Shown here: piece by piece, positions 39,846 through 42,174 of the stretch | Layout: every line of letters begins with the position of its first letter | Numbering within the stretch: the first letter of the stretch is position 1 | Source of the DNA: DAOOPX01 sp964653045 | GTDB taxonomy: Bacteria; Patescibacteriota; Microgenomatia; UBA1400; PJMF01 | DNA: 42,174 nucleotides | Reading direction: 5' to 3' | Assembly (NCBI GenBank): GCA_964653045.1 | Contig: CAZZBW010000008.1 | Span: forward strand, 1 to 42,174 | Notes under the pieces: generated by a model | What the model was told of the DNA's origin: nothing | The model's input: the letters and a program-made list of their open reading frames with translations, nothing else | The model's database searches: none | Translations under genes and position numbers: made by a program

Positions 39846-39922
39846 TGGTGGACCGAAGGGGACTTGAACCCCTGACCCCCTGCATGCCATGCAGGTGCTC
39901 TAGCCAACTGAGCTATCGGCCC
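39846..39922 (-). tRNA. tRNA-Ala(GGC) with encoded CCA
   Basis: Complete cloverleaf on the minus strand: acceptor GGGCCGA/TCGGTCC (one G-U pair), D arm GCTC-AGTTGGCTA-GAGC, anticodon stem CCTGC/GCAGG with the loop ATGGCAT (anticodon GGC, alanine), variable loop GGGTC, T arm AGGGG-TTCAAGT-CCCCT, discriminator A and encoded CCA. 77 nt. Confidence 0.95.
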
Positions 39923-39949
39923 AAATTTTTGCGTTTACAACGACAGGAT

Positions 39950-40154
39950 TATATCATCTCAATCTCCCTTAACCACAACTGATGGATTAATGATTATTAA
40001 GTATATGCTTAGGATTATTTTGATACTTGTTCGTATATATGATATATTTAATAGATGATAAAGATATATATTGAGTAGTTTGGATACACTAATTTTCAAA
40101 TTGCAAAGTTTACGAAAAGATTGATATATCAAGCGAATTTTCAAGAATCATTGT
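39950..40154. other. AT-rich gene-free stretch with TTGATATATCAA
   Basis: No reading frame or RNA recognised between tRNA-Ala and the recombinase flank. It is very AT-rich and holds several GATATAT-type words (about 40046, 40066) and the perfect 12-bp palindrome TTGATATATCAA at 40121-40132. A copy of TTGATATATC stands on the other side of the recombinase gene at 41256-41265. Confidence 0.6.
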
Positions 40155-40192
40155 TTAGCAGTCAGATCACTCGACTGCTAATTTAGCAAAGA
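40155..40192. repeat. dif-like direct repeat A, downstream of recombinase
   Basis: TTAGCAGTC, 9-nt centre AGATCACTC, GACTGCTAA: perfect 9-bp inverted arms, followed by TTTAGCAAAG. The second copy at 41207-41243 has the same left arm, an 8-of-9 right arm and the same TTTA..AAA extension, in the same orientation. The site begins about 30 nt beyond the recombinase stop. Confidence 0.75.
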
Positions 40193-40211
40193 AGATGCAA
40201 TCACGACAAAT

Positions 40212-41150
40212 TTAATCTAAATCAGTGTGATATTTCTCGTGAGCTTCTTTTAATTTGGGTTGAGTGACATGTGTGTATATCTGCGTAGTTGAGATATTCT
40301 TGTGCCCCAGCATCTCTTGGACGTCTCTAAGAGAGGCGCCGTTGCTGAGCAAATCGGTGGCGAACGAGTGCCTGAGACCGTGGGGAGTAATTTTAATCGG
40401 CAAGCGGGCTAGGCGAGAGTACTTGTCTACTAAGCGCTGCACGCTGCGGGTCGTCAACCTCATCTCATCACCATCCGAAAGCATGTCGGGTTGTTTGCCA
40501 GAAAAACGGACAAACACGGGCGCCCAATTATCTTGTCGTGATAACAACCACCGCTCCAACCAATGCACCGCTCGTTGACTGAGAAAAACCACCCGCGGTC
40601 TTCTGCCTTTGCCGATGATACCTAACTCCCTAGTTTTGAAATCTAACTGGTCACGATCTAATTTGACTAGCTCGCTGACTCTTAGACCGGTTGAAAACAG
40701 CAGTTCGAGGATCGCCTTATCTCTCAAACCTTCCGGTTGGGAAATAGACGGTTGAGCGAGTAATCTTTCCACTCGCTCAACCGAGAGAAACTTCATTGGA
40801 TGCGCTTCGTTCTTGGGTAGATCAATTTTTTCCGGGTGAAGAACTGTAGCATCGTTCTTCACTAGCCACTTCAACCAAGAACGCAGCGCAATTACGTAGT
40901 AGCTCTGGGTCCGCTTGCACAAAGTTCGGGACTGCTCATCGATATACCTTGATAAGTACACCCTGTACTTACGCACCACATCTTGGTTAATCTGAGATAA
41001 GTCTTTTAATCCCTGACTAGCGAACCATTGGACGAATCGTTCCAGATATAGGTTATAATTGCGAACAGTCAAAGGACTTAGGTTGCGCTCAACTTCAATT
41101 GACTCAAGAAAGTTTTGCTTAGCAACCGCTGGGATTGTCGAGAGAGACAT
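40212..41150 (-). CDS. XerC/XerD-family tyrosine recombinase
   Basis: A site-specific recombinase of 312 residues from ATG 41150. It has an N-terminal SAM-like core-binding domain (about 8-95, KQNFLESIEVERNLSPLTVR) and a catalytic domain with all six expected residues: R157 (STGLRVSEL), K181 (GKGRRPR), H257 and R260 (PHGLRHSF), H283 (MLGHKNI) and Y292 (QIYTHV). It could be the chromosome-dimer resolvase or a dedicated element recombinase. A frame from ATG 41207 adds 19 residues, but a perfect TATAAT lies between the two starts and favours 41150. Direct repeats flank it. Confidence 0.9.
   Translation of the reverse strand: MSLSTIPAVAKQNFLESIEVERNLSPLTVRNYNLYLERFVQWFASQGLKDLSQINQDVVRKYRVYLSRYIDEQSRTLCKRTQSYYVIALRSWLKWLVKNDATVLHPEKIDLPKNEAHPMKFLSVERVERLLAQPSISQPEGLRDKAILELLFSTGLRVSELVKLDRDQLDFKTRELGIIGKGRRPRVVFLSQRAVHWLERWLLSRQDNWAPVFVRFSGKQPDMLSDGDEMRLTTRSVQRLVDKYSRLARLPIKITPHGLRHSFATDLLSNGASLRDVQEMLGHKNISTTQIYTHVTQPKLKEAHEKYHTDLD
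40749..40783 (-). repeat. 13-bp perfect hairpin inside the recombinase gene
   Basis: Arms CGGTTGAGCGAGT (40749-40761) and ACTCGCTCAACCG (40771-40783) with a 9-nt loop. Confidence 0.9.
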
Positions 41151-41163
41151 AATTTGTTTATCG

Positions 41164-41169
41164 ATTATA
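41164..41169 (-). promoter_or_regulatory. -10 box for the recombinase gene
   Basis: A perfect TATAAT on the minus strand, 13 nt before ATG 41150; no clear -35. Direct repeat B lies about 40 nt upstream of it. Confidence 0.45.
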
Positions 41170-41206
41170 CCCTTTATCAACCGCCAACCAAATATATTAC
41201 GGGTCA

Positions 41207-41243
41207 TTAGCAGTCGATGCTCTCGTCTGCTAATTTAATAAAA
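41207..41243. repeat. dif-like direct repeat B, upstream of recombinase
   Basis: TTAGCAGTC, centre GATGCTCTC, GTCTGCTAA, then TTTAATAAA. The arms are inverted with one mismatch. It is in the same orientation as repeat A at 40155, about 1.05 kb away. Confidence 0.72.
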
Positions 41244-42016
41244 GTCGCTTTTTCGTTGATATATCGGTATTTTCAATACTAGCACAAATTATCTTAAATA
41301 GATTTACAAATTAATTTACATCTCTAACTCGGCTTATCTACCAAACTCGGTTAAATTGTTCCACAAAAAAGAACTTCACATCAAGCGAGTTAAAATTAAT
41401 GGTACAAAAGAAACTCACAAAAACGATAAAAATTACTGTTAATTAAAATGAATAGATTGATACATCAGCCATAAGTAATCACTGGTCAAAAACAAAAGCA
41501 GCTAGCCGGCTCAAAACCGGCTTTTTATTTATCAAACGATCAGTAAGTCATCAAAGCGAAAGCGGGCAGGCGCAATCGGCTTTGATAAAAGTGAATAATT
41601 TCAGTCAAGAAGGCCAAGATAAATCAAGGTTATCCAGGCTAACATGATTCAGATTCAAACTTTGGTTACGTCGCAAAAGTAATATTGTGCGACGTAGTAT
41701 AGAAACTCAGATTGTTACAACTAAATAATTGTGGGGGTCTGCTCTCGCAGGGAAGAACTAAAGCAAAATATGACTGGGTAATTCACAATATTTATCTCGT
41801 CTCGTTACTCTGCGTCACCTGGGCTCAACTAAAAACGGTTAGTATGACTTAAATTCATTAACACTACTACCTCGATCGATAGGATATTTTGACCATTGGC
41901 AGCAATTTATTCTTGCAAATGGCTATCTCTGCCTAGCACTAGTTCGGGTTTTGTTCTTTGCCTCTACTAGAGTAAATTGCTTTTTTTATTGTCCTATAAC
42001 TCATCGTTTTAGAAAG
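41244..42016. other. gene-free region, no recognised gene
   Basis: Nearly 800 nt without a convincing reading frame on either strand. It holds TTGATATATC (41256), TTGATACATC (41457), a terminator-like hairpin (41504-41530), a 9-bp inverted repeat TACGTCGCA/TGCGACGTA (41667-41696) and TTATCCAGG, two mismatches from a DnaA box (41630-41638). I looked for tmRNA, RNase P RNA and SRP RNA signatures and saw none. Confidence 0.5.
41504..41530 (+). terminator. terminator-like hairpin in the gene-free region
   Basis: AGCCGG, loop CTCAAAA, CCGGCT, followed by TTTTATTT. A 6-bp stem with a T run reading rightward. No gene precedes it on the plus strand, so it may end an untranslated RNA. Confidence 0.55.
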
Positions 42017-42098
42017 TTATCCACACCTTTGTTTGGAATTAGTATCCTCAGTGTTATATATCAAACTATATCATCTATGGTTATATCAAACTATATCA
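42017..42098. other. candidate replication-origin element
   Basis: A consensus DnaA box TTATCCACA (42017-42025) is followed by AT-rich DNA and four TATATCA sites in one orientation (42057, 42067, 42082, 42092). Gyrase genes lie nearby. Only one perfect box is visible and no dnaA gene is in the window, so this is a candidate only; the sites could also be a promoter operator of a gene beyond the edge. Confidence 0.4.
42057..42098. repeat. TATATCA array, 17-bp direct repeat pair
   Basis: TATATCAAACTATATCA occurs exactly at 42057-42073 and 42082-42098, a 25-nt period. Each copy holds two TATATCA half-sites 10 nt apart, one helical turn. Confidence 0.88.
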
Positions 42099-42130
42099 CT
42101 ATCCCCTGCTCTACGAAGAAAAATAAACTT

Positions 42131-42158
42131 CCGAGGGTTGAAACCCTCGGTTTTCTTT
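42131..42158 (+). terminator. terminator hairpin near the window end
   Basis: Arms CCGAGGGTT and AACCCTCGG with a 2-nt gap, followed by TTTTCTTT. It ends a rightward transcript of unknown origin; a T-richer stretch on the other side allows a weaker leftward use. Confidence 0.75.
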
Positions 42159-42174
42159 ATGCTACTTCATACCT

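Noticed and set aside
40155..40181. Terminator of the recombinase gene
   Set aside because: The hairpin is placed correctly but no T run follows on the minus strand, and a matching copy lies upstream of the gene.
40264..40578. Plus-strand frame across the recombinase gene
   Set aside because: It is a shadow of the recombinase codons; the minus frame has all six catalytic residues.
41151..41207. Recombinase starting at ATG 41207
   Set aside because: Open and in frame, but the 19 extra residues fit no recombinase start I know, and a perfect TATAAT lies downstream of it at the distance seen before other starts.
41244..42174. tmRNA, RNase P RNA or SRP RNA in the gene-free region
   Set aside because: I looked for the conserved cores of each on both strands and found none. 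A covariance search would be decisive.

Overview
The window looks like a chromosomal segment of a small-genome bacterium of the Candidate Phyla Radiation (Patescibacteria), perhaps a Microgenomates-like lineage. The evidence is a short PheT without its tRNA-binding OB domain, an L32 without zinc cysteines, an ACP-like protein without the carrier serine beside nusB and rnc, a type IV pilus as the only large surface machine, Thr-Pro linkers in exported proteins, and dense operons. This assignment is inferred from gene content; no 16S rRNA is present.

Layout. 1-1467: end of a tRNA-Val, a tRNA remnant, then infC-rpmI-rplT and a strong terminator. 1469-5917: pheS-pheT and an O-antigen-ligase-like membrane protein. 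5922-8741: a bifunctional class A penicillin-binding protein on the minus strand. 8841-14641: tyrS, a 34-residue membrane peptide, recG, then rpmF-nusB-ACP-like-rnc-rpsP-khpA. 14626-18451 (minus): pilM-pilN-pilO preceded by a PilX-like gene and a deoxyribosyltransferase-like gene. 18645-25375 (plus): an exported-protein island of a ligand-less cupredoxin, a Tat-type lipoprotein, a 1307-residue Cys-rich Thr-Pro protein and a prepilin. 25372-28700 (minus): pilD, an unknown membrane protein and three minor prepilins. 28913-33670 (minus): the major pilin as its own unit, then pilC, pilT and pilB. 33750-39725 (plus): a P-loop-less delta-prime-like protein, gyrB, ppa and gyrA. 39732-42174: a second tRNA remnant, tRNA-Ala(GGC), a tyrosine recombinase between two dif-like repeats, and about 1 kb of gene-free DNA with a consensus DnaA box and an ordered TATATCA array.

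The pilus genes form a nearly complete assembly system: motors PilB and PilT, platform PilC, alignment proteins PilM/N/O, peptidase PilD, a major pilin and several minor pilins. The exported-protein island sits among them and probably supplies surface or tip components.

Six structures are not explained by the genes. (1) Two fragments, each beside a tRNA and copied from that tRNA, have the anticodon arm replaced exactly by the same 15-nt hairpin. (2) At least sixteen perfect inverted repeats with 10-19 bp arms lie inside conserved coding sequences, apparently built by codon choice. (3) The recombinase gene is bracketed by direct repeats that each contain a 9-9-9 inverted repeat. (4) An array of TATATCA sites lies beside a DnaA box. 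(5) A 15-bp inverted repeat is fitted to the pilB promoter and first codons. (6) Many genes have a -10 box only 7-13 nt before the start codon, which predicts leaderless mRNAs.
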